Assembly: GCA_013397695.1 (NCBI GenBank)
Contig: VYZI01000118.1
Location: forward strand, 2,115,347-2,179,346
DNA from: Centropus unirufus
Lineage: Eukaryota; Chordata; Aves; Cuculiformes; Centropidae
Length of the DNA: 64,000 nt
Direction of reading: 5' to 3'
The first letter of the stretch is position 1; each line of letters opens with the position of its first letter. A program made the translations under genes and the position numbers. This document shows, piece after piece, positions 1-12,304 of the stretch. Under the pieces are notes generated by a model. That model saw nothing but the letters and a program-made list of their open reading frames with translations. It had not been told where the DNA came from and did not search any database.

Positions 1-1006
1 ATTTTACATGCTACCTTGAAAATGTGTTTTGGAACTGGCAGGCTTTCCGATTCTCTCTGACGTTCTGCTGCTCTGGTAGCCACTGTTGCTACAGTTGGTC
101 TTCAGTAGCAGCAGGTGAATCTGCTTTAATTTCTCTAAGAAAAACAACTGCCAAGATAAATGCCCTTTCCGTTCCCACTGCACCCCAAATATCTGCCCCT
201 GTTTAGAAAGCACATCTCCCTCAGCTGTGTACTGGGGAAGGCTACACCGCCTGTAGTACCTCACGGCAGGTGCACAGCACAGCTACACTGCTTGTGTCCT
301 TTAGCTTAGTGAACCAACCTTTGAAAGCACTTCCACTGGCACAGGGAAAAAAATTGTTATTTCATTTATTAAACTGGCACTTCATCTATTCTGCAAAATC
401 TGGGAAAATCAAGAAAAGACAAAAACAGAAAAGGGCAAACAGAACGTTTTTCAAGAGTGTTGTGCTGGTATCAGTGTTCTGAGAGAGCTCAGCTCTCTTG
501 CACACCTCAAAAGAAGCAGCAGCCCTTGTGTCGCGACTGTGAGGAATTTTAAAGTGAGCCTGTGACCTACCTTGCCACAGGAGACTTACAAACCCAGCCA
601 CAGAAGAATTCTCCTTGTTATGTTTGAGCTGCTACACTTATGTGAAGAGAGCTCTGATACAGACACTTAAAGAGCAGGAGTGGGTTGTTTTCCCCATAAC
701 TTAAACTGTTTTTAAACTGGCATAAGACACCAGAAAAAAAAAAAGGTCTCCTTATATGAGAATAAGAACATCTGTACAAGGTGTTAGGACCACAACAGCT
801 TACATGCACCCCCTGCTCTCTCCAGACGTTCCTCTCCGTCACAGGCCAGCCTTCAGCCGGAGTTACTTCCACAACCCAGGACAATGATCGTGCTGTGCTT
901 CCACAGGGGTCCCACCTGCTGCTTGCAGACTGTGCAGCACGTTTATGGCTGAGCCCCCCCACGAGAGTGGCAGCCGGGCACTGGCAGGGACATGCAGCAG
1001 CCTTAC
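1..1006. other. Probable intron downstream of the kringle exon
   Basis: After the kringle donor (CACCAAG|gtaagg, intron from 1006 downward) no further exon could be supported on the minus strand as far as the window edge. There is no SRCR-type or protease motif. A weak donor-like site near 556 has no acceptor in a matching phase. Confidence 0.4.
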
Positions 1007-4000
1007 CTTGGTGACAGTCGCAGTTAGCCCAGCCTACGGCCCCTGACGCCAGCCGGTAGAAGCACCAGGGGGTCACTGCCCCGTCCGGGTTCCTGCAGAG
1101 GTTGTGGTCCCCCAGGCCCCGGGCCGGGTACTGCTGGATGTAGTCAGGGAACTCTGCCCAGCTGAGGCACTCTGCCCCCGCCTCGGTGACCGCCAGAGAG
1201 CCATTGTAGTAGCCAAGAGGGCCAACAGCACAAACACTGGATGCTGGGAGAGGAAGGGAGCTGTTAGCGCCACGGAAGGCATCAGGCAGTGTGGGAGACA
1301 CCGGCTGATCCCCTGGAACACCTCTGCTGCCTGCAGCCCCGACTGCCGCTTGCCCATTTTTCATTCTATTGCCCTTCAAGGCAGCTGCTCAAAGAACGAT
1401 TTTTATTTGCACTATCTAAAGTACAAACTGATCTGAAAGCCATGAACTGCCCAGGCAGACCTTTGAAAGGTGTCCACTCTGGGCCCAAATGAGGGCAATC
1501 TGAACGGGTTCCCTTTAGCATTTGTTCCAATAGATGTATTCCCTCACCCTGGAGCAGCACTTGAGCCTGGCACAAGCTCCTCCACTTCCTTTCCCACTTG
1601 AATAAGACACCCTTTAAACTTGATCCTAGGCTCTCTAGAAGACAAATTGCCCATCTAAATGGACCGAAACTCAGAAGAGTTTAAAATTAGCTACAATTTC
1701 ATTTGATAAAGCAGAAAGGTGGGAAATGACATTGTATTTGATTGTCCATATGTTCGCTATACACATTAGGACATCATCTGGCTTATCTGAACTTGGCCAA
1801 TGTGTAGGAAGGGAAAAGGACCCTAGTCTAGGAGAATATTCAGGTACCAGTGCTCCAGGCCAGTGTCTATGTGAAATATTTCATGCAAAGAAACCCCCAC
1901 ATTTAATTTAATATGGTCTTCAACAAAAGAAGCAAACTCTCAATTCATGACCCTGACATAAGAGAGCGACAAAGCTGAACCAGGTTCTGTGTGAGGGCGG
2001 GCTTTTTAGAGTGCACAACATGGGAAAAGCAGACTCAGAAATGGATAAAAGTTAAGGTCTACTCATGGAATAAACAAAAAAAAAAAAGTCAACGCTTCCA
2101 GGAAGCCCCTGTCCTAAAGGCACGTAGGGCAAACGGCAAGGGGTGCAAGGAAGCTTTGCCTCATGCCATTTGCCTTCCAGCCCTTACAAGCCCGGACGGG
2201 GTCAGTGAGAACTGAAGGGTAACTGCAAGGGGCAAAACCAAAATGCAGTCACAGGCAGATGTCTGGAAAACACCCTGCACTTTGCATCCACTGGCACCCT
2301 TGGAGCAGGGCATTAAGAGTGGAGAAAGGTGAGAGTGCAAAAACAACTGAGGCAGAGGAAGAGGTGAAAGGAAAAGAATATGTGGGAGGAAGAGAGAACT
2401 GCAAGAGTATCAGACATGAAGAAAAGAAAGGTGTCTGGCCACTTTGGGGAAGGAGATAGAGAGACACTGAAGCAGGAGAAAGGGTTAACAAGTGATGGAA
2501 AGAAAGCGGTAATGCCAGGAGCAGGAGCTCATCGTACCTATGGTCTCAGATCACCACTGCAGGAAAGAATCTGCACAATGACTGAATTAATAACTTCTTG
2601 TTCTTACCTGCACTCTGCAAGTGGTTTTGGTTGGGCTGGGATCCCAGGAAAGCCTGGGAAAAGAAAGAGAGCAAAAGCAGAGATGATTATCCGATGAAAT
2701 AAACACGGGCCCATCCTACCAGCAGCGTGGCCTTTTGCTGCTGTCGGCAAACACGCCCCAGTAACCGGCCTCTTCCCCCTCTCCCCATTGCTCCCCTGCA
2801 AATCCAATCACAGCTCTGCCCACTAACAACAACATGACTAATTACTGGCCTGCAGAGATTTACCCTTCATCTAAGCAGCACATTGCAGGGCTCTGCTCGT
2901 GCTTTTCCACTAGATTTGGAAGCCTGAGATGCCCATGGAAAGAGAAGCTAGAAGAAATCATTGGTACCAGTGAGAGAAATAATGAATAAGCACTCATTCT
3001 CTCCGGCTTGTCCTGTAAACACCTAAGGCCTCAGCAGCAGACCGATTTATCTGCGTGGTGAGGTGGTGCCCCTAGGGATCCCTGTTAAAATAGTGAGAAG
3101 CATCCGTGTACAAAGCAGGAAACACCTAAAGAAGAAAATGCAACAAGGCTTTTTGAAGACTTTATTTTGAACGCATGAGAACACGATATGGCCTATGGTG
3201 ATATTATCCAAAGGGTTTAAGTAGCTAAGAAGAATAAGATGACACAAAGCCCTCAGAATTCCAGCCTCCTGCCCAGCCCCAAAGCTGCATCTCCTCTTGG
3301 GGGCAGTGTTTTTGGTGGTTACAACTTGGCTGCCAGCGGATAGGGATCTCTGCCCAACACCGTTCCATGGCGCGCAGGCAGGTGCAAGATCTTCATACAC
3401 CCAAAGTGAGAAGGAACTGCGTGCTTCTGCTAGCTCCATGCAATCGAATTAATTCCTATATACTTTGTAATGAACATTTCCAATACTTTCATATGAATAA
3501 GGAATCCTAATTCTGAAAGGAGAGGTGTGTGCATGAAGAATGGAAGTTACTGGAAATGGTTCTGTGTTTCTTTCAAACGCAGTCATTTTAGAATCACAGA
3601 ACCATGGAATGGTTCGGGTTGGAAGGGAATTCAAAGCCCGTCTTGTTCCATCCCCCTGCCATGGACAGGGACACCTCCCACTTGATCCGGTTGCTCCAAG
3701 CCCTATCCAACCTGGCCTTGAACACCCCCAGGGATGGGGCTTCCCTGGGCATCCTGGGCCAGGGCCTCCTCATCCTCATGATGAATTTCTTCCTAACGTC
3801 TAATCTAAATCTTCTCCCTTACAATTTAAACCATTCCCCCTCATCCTATACCTCAATTTCCTGATCAAGAGCTCCTCCCCATCTTTCCTGGAGCCCCTTT
3901 TCAGCACTGGAAGCTCCTCCAGAGCCTTCTCTTGTCCAGGCTGAACACCACCAATATTCGTAGCCAGCCCTCATAGCAGAGGTGCTCCATCCCTCAGATC

Positions 4001-5183
4001 ATCTTTCAATTCTCTCTGCTTCACCTCTCCCTGGAAAAGGGGAAGGGTATAATTTGGAATGAAACCAACTCCACCTCTGGAATAAACAGAGACGGTTCCC
4101 ATAAGGACCTGACCAGAATGACACCAATTCATGGCAGATGGCATTTTCAAATCAAGCTTATAAACACAGTCCAGCAGGCATTAAAAACCACAGCCAAGCT
4201 CCAGAAGTCAGGATGTGACACTGCACACTGAGGAGGGATTTCTGATGTGGTTCAGAAACCGCAGCTCAGATCTCAGGTGCATATGCACAAAGGGATGCAC
4301 AGATAAACACCATTTAGGTGAAAAACCCTTTCCAGCCAAGAAGCCGTCTACCTCCATGCCCACATACCAGTCTGTGAACCAACAGTGCTGAAGGACTGAG
4401 CTGAGAACGCTGCGGCTCTGCAAAGAGAGGAAGGTGAGCTGAGCTACACTTCAGCCACTGCACCAGACAGGGACCGAGCCCCGCGTGCCCGGACTGCGAG
4501 CGAGCACCTGCGCGCACACGTGAGCCTGCAGGCACCAGAGCACGGGGCGGACTAACAACGGGCTGTACATTAGAGCCTGAAGCTGCTGCTCGTGGAGGTG
4601 CACCGTGAGCCAAAGGGCTGCGGTCCCAGGAATACACTTCCCTTCTCACGGGAGATTAGTTGCTGCCAGTAGCAGCTTCCAGAATGCCAACGCTGACCGT
4701 CACCACCACCAAATCGGAGTGCGAACGCCTGTGCTGCAGTCACTGCCCCAGATCCGTGGGGCTGTAAATCACCCCCCTCAAGAGCAATAGGGGCATCAGT
4801 CGCTCAGCAAAGAACAGAAACAAAGGATCTCTCCTGCCAGGGTCACTGCAGCGCTGGGAAAACGTAGGAAACCGGAGCCAAAGCATCTGCAGGCGCTTTT
4901 GTACATCCCCCTTCCCTGCTTTGTTTCCTTTTCTGAATTTCATATGCACAATGAAATAAATTCCTCCCCAAGCCCCCAGCCCTTCCCACAGACCACAGCT
5001 GCCAGGACACTTTGAAAAACGTATTCAAGCAATAACAGGATCCCTTACGGTGAGGATATTGAAAGAGCCCCGTGACTTTTACCAGCAGATAAAAGAGTAA
5101 CCATCTCTTACCTCCACACATCTGAGGCAGGGTAACAGGCTCGTGAGCTCTACCAGGAGTCCGAGGACCTTGGGGATCCCCAT
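1007..5183 (-). CDS. Secreted kringle-domain protein, neurotrypsin (PRSS12)-like; 5' part only
   Basis: Three exons join in phase on the minus strand. Exon 1 (5183-5112) has an ATG and 24 codons with a hydrophobic signal-peptide-like core (VLGLLVELTSLLPCL), and ends in phase 0 at a GAG|gtaag donor. Exon 2 (2653-2608, 46 nt) follows a strong pyrimidine tract and ends in phase 1. Exon 3 (1243-1007, 237 nt, phase 1-1) encodes one complete kringle. It has six cysteines, the CRNPDG and PWCFYR motifs, the GLGDHNLC loop, a CDC ending and an N-glycosylation sequon (NGS). The compact kringle and its CDC ending resemble the neurotrypsin kringle more than those of PLAU, plasminogen or Kremen. In neurotrypsin, SRCR domains and a trypsin domain follow, but neither is visible before the left edge, so the enzyme part is unproven. 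An alternative start in exon 2 (ATG at 2713) would need a different acceptor near 1236. The kringle is secure; the gene name is left open. Confidence 0.72.
3590..3965 (-). repeat. CR1-type LINE 3' fragment
   Basis: The plus strand starts with a run like 'agaatcacagaaccatggaa' and continues into typical CR1 3'-end sequence read backwards: the doctor-like 'gggttggaaggg' block, then 'ccaacctggccttgaacacc', then 'ttcttcctaacgtctaatct'. The element is therefore sense on the minus strand with its 3' terminus at about 3590. It is a truncated fossil copy lying in the first intron of the kringle gene. CR1 is the dominant interspersed repeat of bird and reptile genomes. Confidence 0.85.
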
Positions 5184-5189
5184 CCCTTC

Positions 5190-5720
5190 TGTGGTGACTG
5201 GACAGAAGCTCCTTCAGGCATCACATCCTCGCTCTGCAGCCCGGGTTCCCTGGGAGCAGGGCTCTAGGCTCTCCGCACCGCAGGGAGTGGGATGCCGCTT
5301 CCATCCCTGCGCAGCGAATGGGATGTCAGGGCAGGGATCAAAGTTCCCAGCAGCATCTCAGAAATTACGTTCCCCTGCCTCTCCTCCTTCATCCTTCTCC
5401 TCGGGAAGGGGGAGAAACGAGGGAGACGATACTCAGGATTTTGCTGGCACTCCTGAACGGGCGGCAGCCAGCGCAGGCAGGCGGGGCACAGCCTGGGCAC
5501 CCCCTTCTCCCCAGCCCTGGGGAACGCTGCTCCCCGGGCAGCGCCCCCCCCGCCCCTTCACTCTCCCTCCTCTTCCCTCTCCCCCGGCGATGCCCCCTTC
5601 CCTCCCCCTGCTCTCCCCGAGGCACAGCAGCCACGGCTGGGGCTGCGTCCTACCGCACGGCCCCCAGCCACCACGCTGGAGGAGACGAAGCGTCTGCGCG
5701 CGTTTCCAAGGTTAGACTTG
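5190..5720 (-). promoter_or_regulatory. GC-rich promoter-like region of the kringle gene
   Basis: This stretch is GC- and CpG-enriched compared with the sequence on both sides. It lies directly upstream, on the minus strand, of the exon carrying the kringle-gene ATG at 5183. It is the natural place for the transcription start and 5' UTR. Long open frames on both strands here (for example 5143-5715 on plus) are low-complexity P/R/S/G-rich and look like GC-driven artefacts. Confidence 0.45.
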
Positions 5721-8700
5721 CTGGAAGGAACCTGGACTTTATCCCCCGCTGCCTCCTCAGGTTGCTGGAGTTTCCCGAGGTCAAACACTCCTCAGATCGG
5801 AACCCAGAAAACTTCACGCTAAGCAGCTTCCAGATCTCCTCGTGGAAAACCCACAGGTGGCACAGCCCTCTCCAGGGCACATTCCCAATTTTCAGCCCCA
5901 CATCCCACCACCACGGGTGTTGCCTCCACAGATCTTGTCCATCCAGCGTCTCCTCGACCTCGGGCTATGGAGTCACCTCCACTCGATTGGCTGGGATGCT
6001 TTCCAGAGAGCTGATCATTAATGTATTGCTATGAAAAATCCCATGGGGGGTTTGGTGTTTTCAGCTTCCTGCTCCTTCACATGAACTAGGGCTTGAGGCT
6101 CCCACTAAAGTTTTACACATTACTGAATCCCAGAAGGTCCATTTGAAGCCATTCGATCACTGAAATTCTTTCTACACATTCCCTGTGCCGCTCCTCAGCT
6201 CATTCCAATGGGAATTTCCTATATATTCTGATTTTGGAGGGATTAACATCTGCTGTTCTGCAGCATGAAACACAAAGGTCACCTTAAGAAATGAGCTCAC
6301 TCCTGGCCAAGTCTGCTGAGAAGCATTTCCAGAGACACCTTCAGCATAGAAACAAGGAAAGGGCTGGTAGAACGCCATTGGCTTGACAAAATGCCTCTTT
6401 TTTTTTCCTTCGCTCACTTATTGCCTATTACTCACTTCACATGACAGTTTTGTGTTGCCTCATCCTCAGTCACTCATCAAAGGCAAGGAAATTCCATTAC
6501 ATGCTGGATGCTGAGTGGTGGGAAGGAGCCCTTTCTGGAGTAGATTTGTACCACAGTGCATGCTGGACACAGTGGATTTTCCAAGAATTACACTCAGTTA
6601 ATCAGGAGCAAATCTCCTCTATCCTCCTAGGGACGGAAGCAGATCATCAGGGCAACAGGGGATGGAAACAGCTTATTTGCTGCAGTGCGCCGTAACCCTC
6701 AGGCAGCACTGGCAAAGAGGAGACAACCAGAATGGAAGGAAGGGAAAGTGGTGGCGTTTAGAACCACTGTCTCCAATCGATGCCTGAGGAAAGGATATAC
6801 TGGAGGCAGGAGCAGAAAATCTACTGGCTTTCAGAGAAAGCTGCTCCTTATTCAGGAGCACAGATGTTGACACCCATCACATCCCTCCCAACACGCACCA
6901 ATTCAGCCCTTTAGACCCGGAGAGGAACAGGGCACTCGGACTCTGACACATCCAAACGGGACTTAAGCCCCCAGCAAATGCCTGCACCGCCTCCCTCTCA
7001 CAGCAGCTTCTCACTTGCTTCCCTCCCAAGGCAAGGCTTTCCTGGATACAGTGGTTTCAAAGGAAACACAGCCCATTGCACCACAAGTAACAGAATTCCA
7101 AGTCCGGTGCTCAGTTGCCGGTGAAAAGTCAAACCGCAAGGCAGTGGAATTTTCAGCCTTCACCTCTGTGGTGGGTCCACTTCTGGGACCGTTTCCTTCT
7201 TGCCGAGACTCCCTAGTGGTTTTCTGGCACATGCAATGACATTTTCTTGAGAGATGGATCTCCGACTCTCATGGCTACGTGGCCCTCTCTGGAGTAGAGA
7301 GGAAGACCAGGAAGGATATCAGACCAAAGCAACTATGGCAGTTCAGATCGGTAACATACCTAAAGGCAAAACATAGCTTGAACCTTTATGTGGGCAAGTG
7401 TAAAGTAGTAAAAGCCCACCATTAACCCAAATCACCTTCTCACCCCGATAAAAGCCCAGTTCTAAAATAGGTCTGATTCCTTACAGACACCCTCTGCCTT
7501 GATTTTTCCAGGTTCAGAAAGGTCTGTGCAGAGTAACAAGAAATGTCCTTGGCTCTCTAGAATTCCACCTATTTCTCCTGAACTGGCAGGATGACTGTTC
7601 ATCAAAATCAGGTAACAGCAACCCTACCCACAGCTGGAATAACACTCAAGCTGTAAGGAACAGGAATAAGATCAAGGAATTCCAGCAGATTTGCTTAAAT
7701 CCTGCAAATCCGCCTTAGGAGGGTGAACAGCCAGTCAGCTTTTGTTTAATTCTTTCCCTGCCACGCAATCACACACAGCCTCTGCAGCAATGCTCTTAAC
7801 CCAAGGGCTCCGAGCCAGAAACCGGCTCCTTTATTCCCCAGCATCATGGAGGGGCAGGAGCCCAGAACACGGGTAACTCGCTGAAGTTACACACACGAAC
7901 CATTAACAGATCCCCACGAGTGAGCCACAGAGCATCTACACACCCAGTAAAAGCTTAACAGGGAGATAGGGGAGATGGCAGCAGCTCAGTTTGCCAAGGA
8001 CAATCAGTAACTGCAGGGCTTTTGCTCATGGCACACGATCCTGAGCCAGAACTGCAAGAGTGCTGTTAAAAGACACGCCATAAAACCTGGGCGTGTTCTT
8101 TCTTTCCTCCTCCAAATAAATGCATTCCTTTAAGGACTGCAAACCTCAGCACACTAGTTTTAAGGTTACAGTAGAGATGTAAAAGGTCAGAAAAGAACAA
8201 TAAACAACTGAGCTTGTGGAACCCACTGAGAAGCAGTGAAAACCAAAACCAGCCACTGGATTAGTACAAGCTCCATGAGATTTCAGAAGTAAAAATACAA
8301 CAAAACCAGCATTATTTTCTGTTACAGCCTCATACATACTGAGACAGCTCCTCACAGACACTAGAATTTGGCACATTTGGTGCTGCTGCTTAGAACTACA
8401 GCACAGTTCCAAGAGGGGCAGAACTAAACACCATGATAGGTTTTAATAACGAGACCATCATCCACAGAGCTGCATCGGCTTCCCACCCCCAGCCTGGTTC
8501 ATCTCCTTCAAACACAGAATTAGCAAGCAGCTCTTGGACTGAAAACGCAGCCACCACAGAACCAAAGTTTTTTCCCAAATTTACATGAGGACGTGGTGCT
8601 CCTGCTGACCCAAAGCCCCCTGGACGCCCCTTTTATTCCATGACAGCACCAACAGTGATAGCAATTTCCCTCTATGACAAGGTTACCCACCTAGAGGACA

Positions 8701-9930
8701 AGGGAAAGGCTACGGACGCGGTGAACCTGGACGTTGGTGAAGTTCTTCACGTTTTCTCACAGCTTTCTGCCTGAGAGAGTGGCTGCCGATGGCCTGGCCA
8801 GGCAAACTGTGCTAGGGAAAAGACCCACTGGATGGCCTGGCCCAGAGAGCGGTGCTGAGCAGAATTCAAGCCAGCTGGAGGCCGGTCACAAGCGGTGAGG
8901 CTCAGCACTGGGTCCAGTTCTGTCCAATATCCTTGTACCTGGATGAAGGGATCGAGTGCCTACTCAGTCCCTTTGTGGCTGATGCTGAGCTGAGTGGGAG
9001 TGTGGATCTACTTGAGGGTCAGGAGATCCGCAGAGGGATCTGGACAGGCTGGATCTAGGGAGGCAGTTTAGTAGTGTACAGGTACAGCTGGACTCATCTC
9101 AAAGGCCTTTTCCAACCAAGCGGTTTTATGGTTCTGTGCACAGGATCAGATGCCCTGTGGGGTAACCCACTAGTGAGGCACAGTAACAGACAAGAATTGC
9201 TTCCGTAACTTGGAAGCACAAAGTTGACCATCATTTATGTGATGAACACGTATCAGCCGGGGCTCCAGGTTCAGCTCCAGCTCCGTGCAAACTCTCAGCC
9301 ACACGCGAGTACTCACACCGTTCTCTGAGGCACTGCACTTCCCTTACCAATCAGGTACTGGGGCTAAAACAGGTCCCTGCCTGCAGCACTGTGGAACTCT
9401 AGTGAAAAAAACAACAAAACAAATCAAAGCCAATAATGAATCACATTATTTCAGTACCAGTCCATGCTTGGACTCTCTCCCCCTTTTGGTTTTGCTACCA
9501 AAACAGTGGAGCATTTTGTGGTAGATTATGAGTCGCCCACTCCAAGCAACAGTCTGGCATGATTTTATTGTCACACAAACAACATAATCGATCTGACACG
9601 GCACCATTCGTGTCCACCCCATGAATCAGAGGGCCAAAATCACAAGCTTTGGCACTGAAGTTGTATTTGATCCTTACCAATGTGCTGTGTATCACCAAGG
9701 TATTTTGTAGATTTGTTCCTCATTCTGTAGCTGCCTTGTGCAGCAGGAGGAATTAAAAACATTTCAAGATGACCCGAATTGTGTATGTGCACAGGTAGGA
9801 GTGCGAGTCATGAGACTGCCAGCGGGTTTAAGGCGGGTCCATGCCTGGGCCTGAGCACTTTGTGACAGCTCAGAAGTTAAGCGGGAAGCTTCTACATGAG
9901 GAAAGCTCACCCCCAACTGGTAGAAAATGC
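5720..9930. other. Intergenic region between the kringle gene and CHCHD1
   Basis: About 4.2 kb without a supportable exon on either strand. Open frames are short and lack family resemblance or paired splice sites. The only recognised element is the CR1 copy at 8765-9140. Confidence 0.5.
8765..9140 (+). repeat. CR1-type LINE 3' fragment
   Basis: Sense on the plus strand. It carries decayed CR1 landmarks: 'ctgagcagaattcaagccag', 'actgggtccagttctgtcca' and the terminal 'ccttttccaaccaagcggtt' leading to 'atggttctgtg', the 3' end near 9138. The open frame across its middle (8852-9058) is repeat-derived. Confidence 0.8.
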
Positions 9931-9953
9931 ACATATATGCATTCCGGGAAGAT

Positions 9954-9959
9954 TTTATT
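9954..9959 (-). terminator. CHCHD1: Candidate polyadenylation signal of CHCHD1
   Basis: Minus-strand AATAAA about 270 nt past the CHCHD1 stop codon. It implies a 3' UTR of roughly 290 nt. A second AATAAA lies further down at 9564-9569. Confidence 0.45.
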
Positions 9960-10229
9960 TCACAGCGAGGCCCTGACGCCACATTGTGACCTGCTGAACA
10001 ACACACTACAGAAATCCTGAGACCACAGGACCCAAGAACCTCATGAACAAAGTCAGCAGATGGCCGGGATGGGTGTTTGTTGCTCTGGAAACAAAGGTGT
10101 AGCCAAGATGCACGCAGCAGTGCCACAGACACCACTGGACATCAAACACACAACACTAATTCACTTTTCAATATTTTGCCCCAGACTCCAGCTTCCATTG
10201 CTTGTCCACAGGCCTTCTGGTGAAGGACA

Positions 10230-12304
10230 TTATATGTAACGTGTGATCTGAGGAAACCTCCTCAGGAGCTTGTTCACCTGGCTTGACGTTAAGTCTCCGC
10301 TGGGTGACAGGGTGCCCTCTGCCTTTTGATCCTTGCGCTCCTTCTGAAACAGAAAAAACACCCCAAAATATTACTGAGGGGACTCCCACCCCAAAGACTA
10401 CAACTAATGGCACTGGGATGTCTCTTTCTGAATAATGCTGTTTCTTTAAGGAGCACTGTCAGCAGCTCTTGCCTCAACAATCACAAGGCTTTCAAAAGCT
10501 GATGCCCTTTAAATGGTGAAATTAATGAATGACTGACATCTTTTGAAGATGAAGATAGTCTTCCCTGTTCTAGTTAACAACAGATCACAGAGTTTGTAAC
10601 CTACCCAGCAAGAGGTGGGCAGTTTTTCATTAATGCCGTCAAACAGTTACAGTAAATAACTTTATTAAATGATGGTACTGAATAACTAGAAACTTGAAAT
10701 CAGTTTAAGGACAAGTTCATGACCCGTATTTACCTTCAATCTGCTTACAACACTGATTTTATTTCTAATTTATCTTATAGCTGGAAACCTTTAACAAGTT
10801 GAGAAAATGTCCAGCCTTGAAAGTCAGAAACAGCCTAAAAGAACTCCTGATTTTCAGAGGATCAGAAACAGCTGCAACTACATCACGTTTCTGTTTTGAG
10901 GATGGCTGAAACCAGTGGTTATTTCTCTGCCCCCTTGTCTCCACCCTCACCCCTGCAAGCACAGAACTATTCACAGGTTCATGACAGACTGGGACTCCCT
11001 ACTTCCCTCACTGTCCAGGTAACGCGGGTACTGGCCGGTACCCAGGTCAGTTGTGTCTTCATGTTAGGAACCAGGGTGGTTGCTGCAGCCTCGCACCACA
11101 CCAATCCCTGCTCCACTGAACAGCTCCAGCCTGTGCTCTCCTGCACTCAGAGCTATCACCAGACATGGAGAAGCAGTGCCTGCTACTGCTTCATCGCTGC
11201 AGAAATGTTAGAGGTTAAAAAGTGCAGGAATTCAAAACACAAGGCCTGGGTTAGAGTCAGCTGACAGCACATGAGCTCTGCTTCAAGAATCTGTCAACCC
11301 CAAAAAGATTGGATGCGACTGGATCGTTTCATCTGTAGTTGCAGCACACCAAGCATCCAGCCCCTTCCTACACTTCTTGAATTCCAATTTAATTTTAACT
11401 TCTGAATCAAAAAGGGCAGGCAGCATGTTTCGTCTGCATCCATCCTGCACCTTTCCTGCAGCTCAGATTGGCTGCAAAATTAATCCAGTTGTTCAGAGTG
11501 CATCATTATTGTTGGCAAACAAAGACTGATTGGCAAACAAAGACTCTTTCCCTTAAAGAACACAGAATAGGGCTTAATTACTTCTGCCTTTGCCACGCAG
11601 TCATAGAACACCCGGATCTCCTCGGCACAGGCTGCATCGTTGAAGTCATTCTGCTTCCAGCAGGCCATCATGACAGACATCTCCGTAATACACGTTGCCT
11701 CTAGAAGGAAAAGACATAACCGGGAATCTCAGCCGCCTGGGATTTCATGGTACCACTCTGTGCAGTGCAAAGTCTAAGATGGGGCAAGGGCAGAGGAAAC
11801 GGTGCTGGAGGGAAAACCTCAGCACTGCTTTGTGTAGCGGAGCTGCTGCAGCACGGGGCTTAGCACCGCTGCAGCCCTCCGGCATCAGAATCCGGCAGGT
11901 AAGTGCCGTACTGAGATGGAAGAGACATTCCACATGCCGGATTCGCACGGGGAACACCACGGGATGCACCCCTGAGGCTGCCATATGGGAAAGCTGTCCT
12001 AGCGGAACAGCCCGCGCCAGTCCGGTGGCAGCGGAGCCAAGCCCTGTGCTGGCCGGGCCCTCACCGCCCCCCGGGGCCCGGGTCCTTCACACACCCCACG
12101 CACTCCCCCCACCCCGGTTCCCGGTTCCCGCTCCCCTCACCGCCCCCCGCCCCCCTCACCGCCCGGCGACTCGCGGCGGTTCGCCACCCTGTCCGCCAGC
12201 ACCAGCGGCCGGGTGGGGCGGATGGCGGGCGGCCGCTTCCTCTGCCGCCACTGCCCGGACACCCAGCGCTGCACCCACACGGGGAGATGCGGCGGCGCCG
12301 CCAT
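10230..12304 (-). CDS. CHCHD1: CHCHD1 / mS37, mitochondrial small ribosomal subunit protein
   Basis: Three exons give a 125-residue protein. Exon 1 is 12304-12160 (48 codons plus 1 nt), exon 2 is 11700-11582, and exon 3 is 10343-10230 with stop TAA. All junctions are consensus and in phase; exon 2 opens by completing a split GAG codon. The exon 2 start (ATCITEMSVMMACWKQN) is almost identical to human CHCHD1. Twin CX9C pairs are visible (C-ITEMSVMMA-C and C-AEEIRVFYD-C), the CHCH fold oxidised by the MIA40 relay in the intermembrane space. The C-terminus (KLLRRFPQ) matches human KLLQRFP. The N-terminus is basic and tryptophan-rich, and somewhat longer than in human. In mammals this protein is mS37 of the 28S mitoribosomal subunit. 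The gene is compact, starts in a CpG island and sits tandem to FUT11, as in human. Confidence 0.96.

Noticed and set aside
550..625. Possible next exon of the kringle gene ending at a caag|gtaggt donor
   Set aside because: The only nearby acceptor gives phase 0 instead of the required phase 1, and the encoded peptide has no SRCR, protease or other domain features.
2604..2713. Alternative first coding exon starting MGPCLFHR with a signal-peptide-like core
   Set aside because: The apparent signal peptide is the translated polypyrimidine tract of exon 2 in another frame. It would end in phase 2, which does not fit the best kringle acceptor (phase 1). It would work only with a less favoured acceptor near 1236.
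5143..6034. 190- and 238-codon plus-strand frames
   Set aside because: Overlapping GC-rich low-complexity frames in the kringle-gene promoter region, with no recognisable domain or splice structure.
8852..9058. 68-codon frame as a small gene
   Set aside because: It lies inside a CR1 fragment and is repeat-derived.
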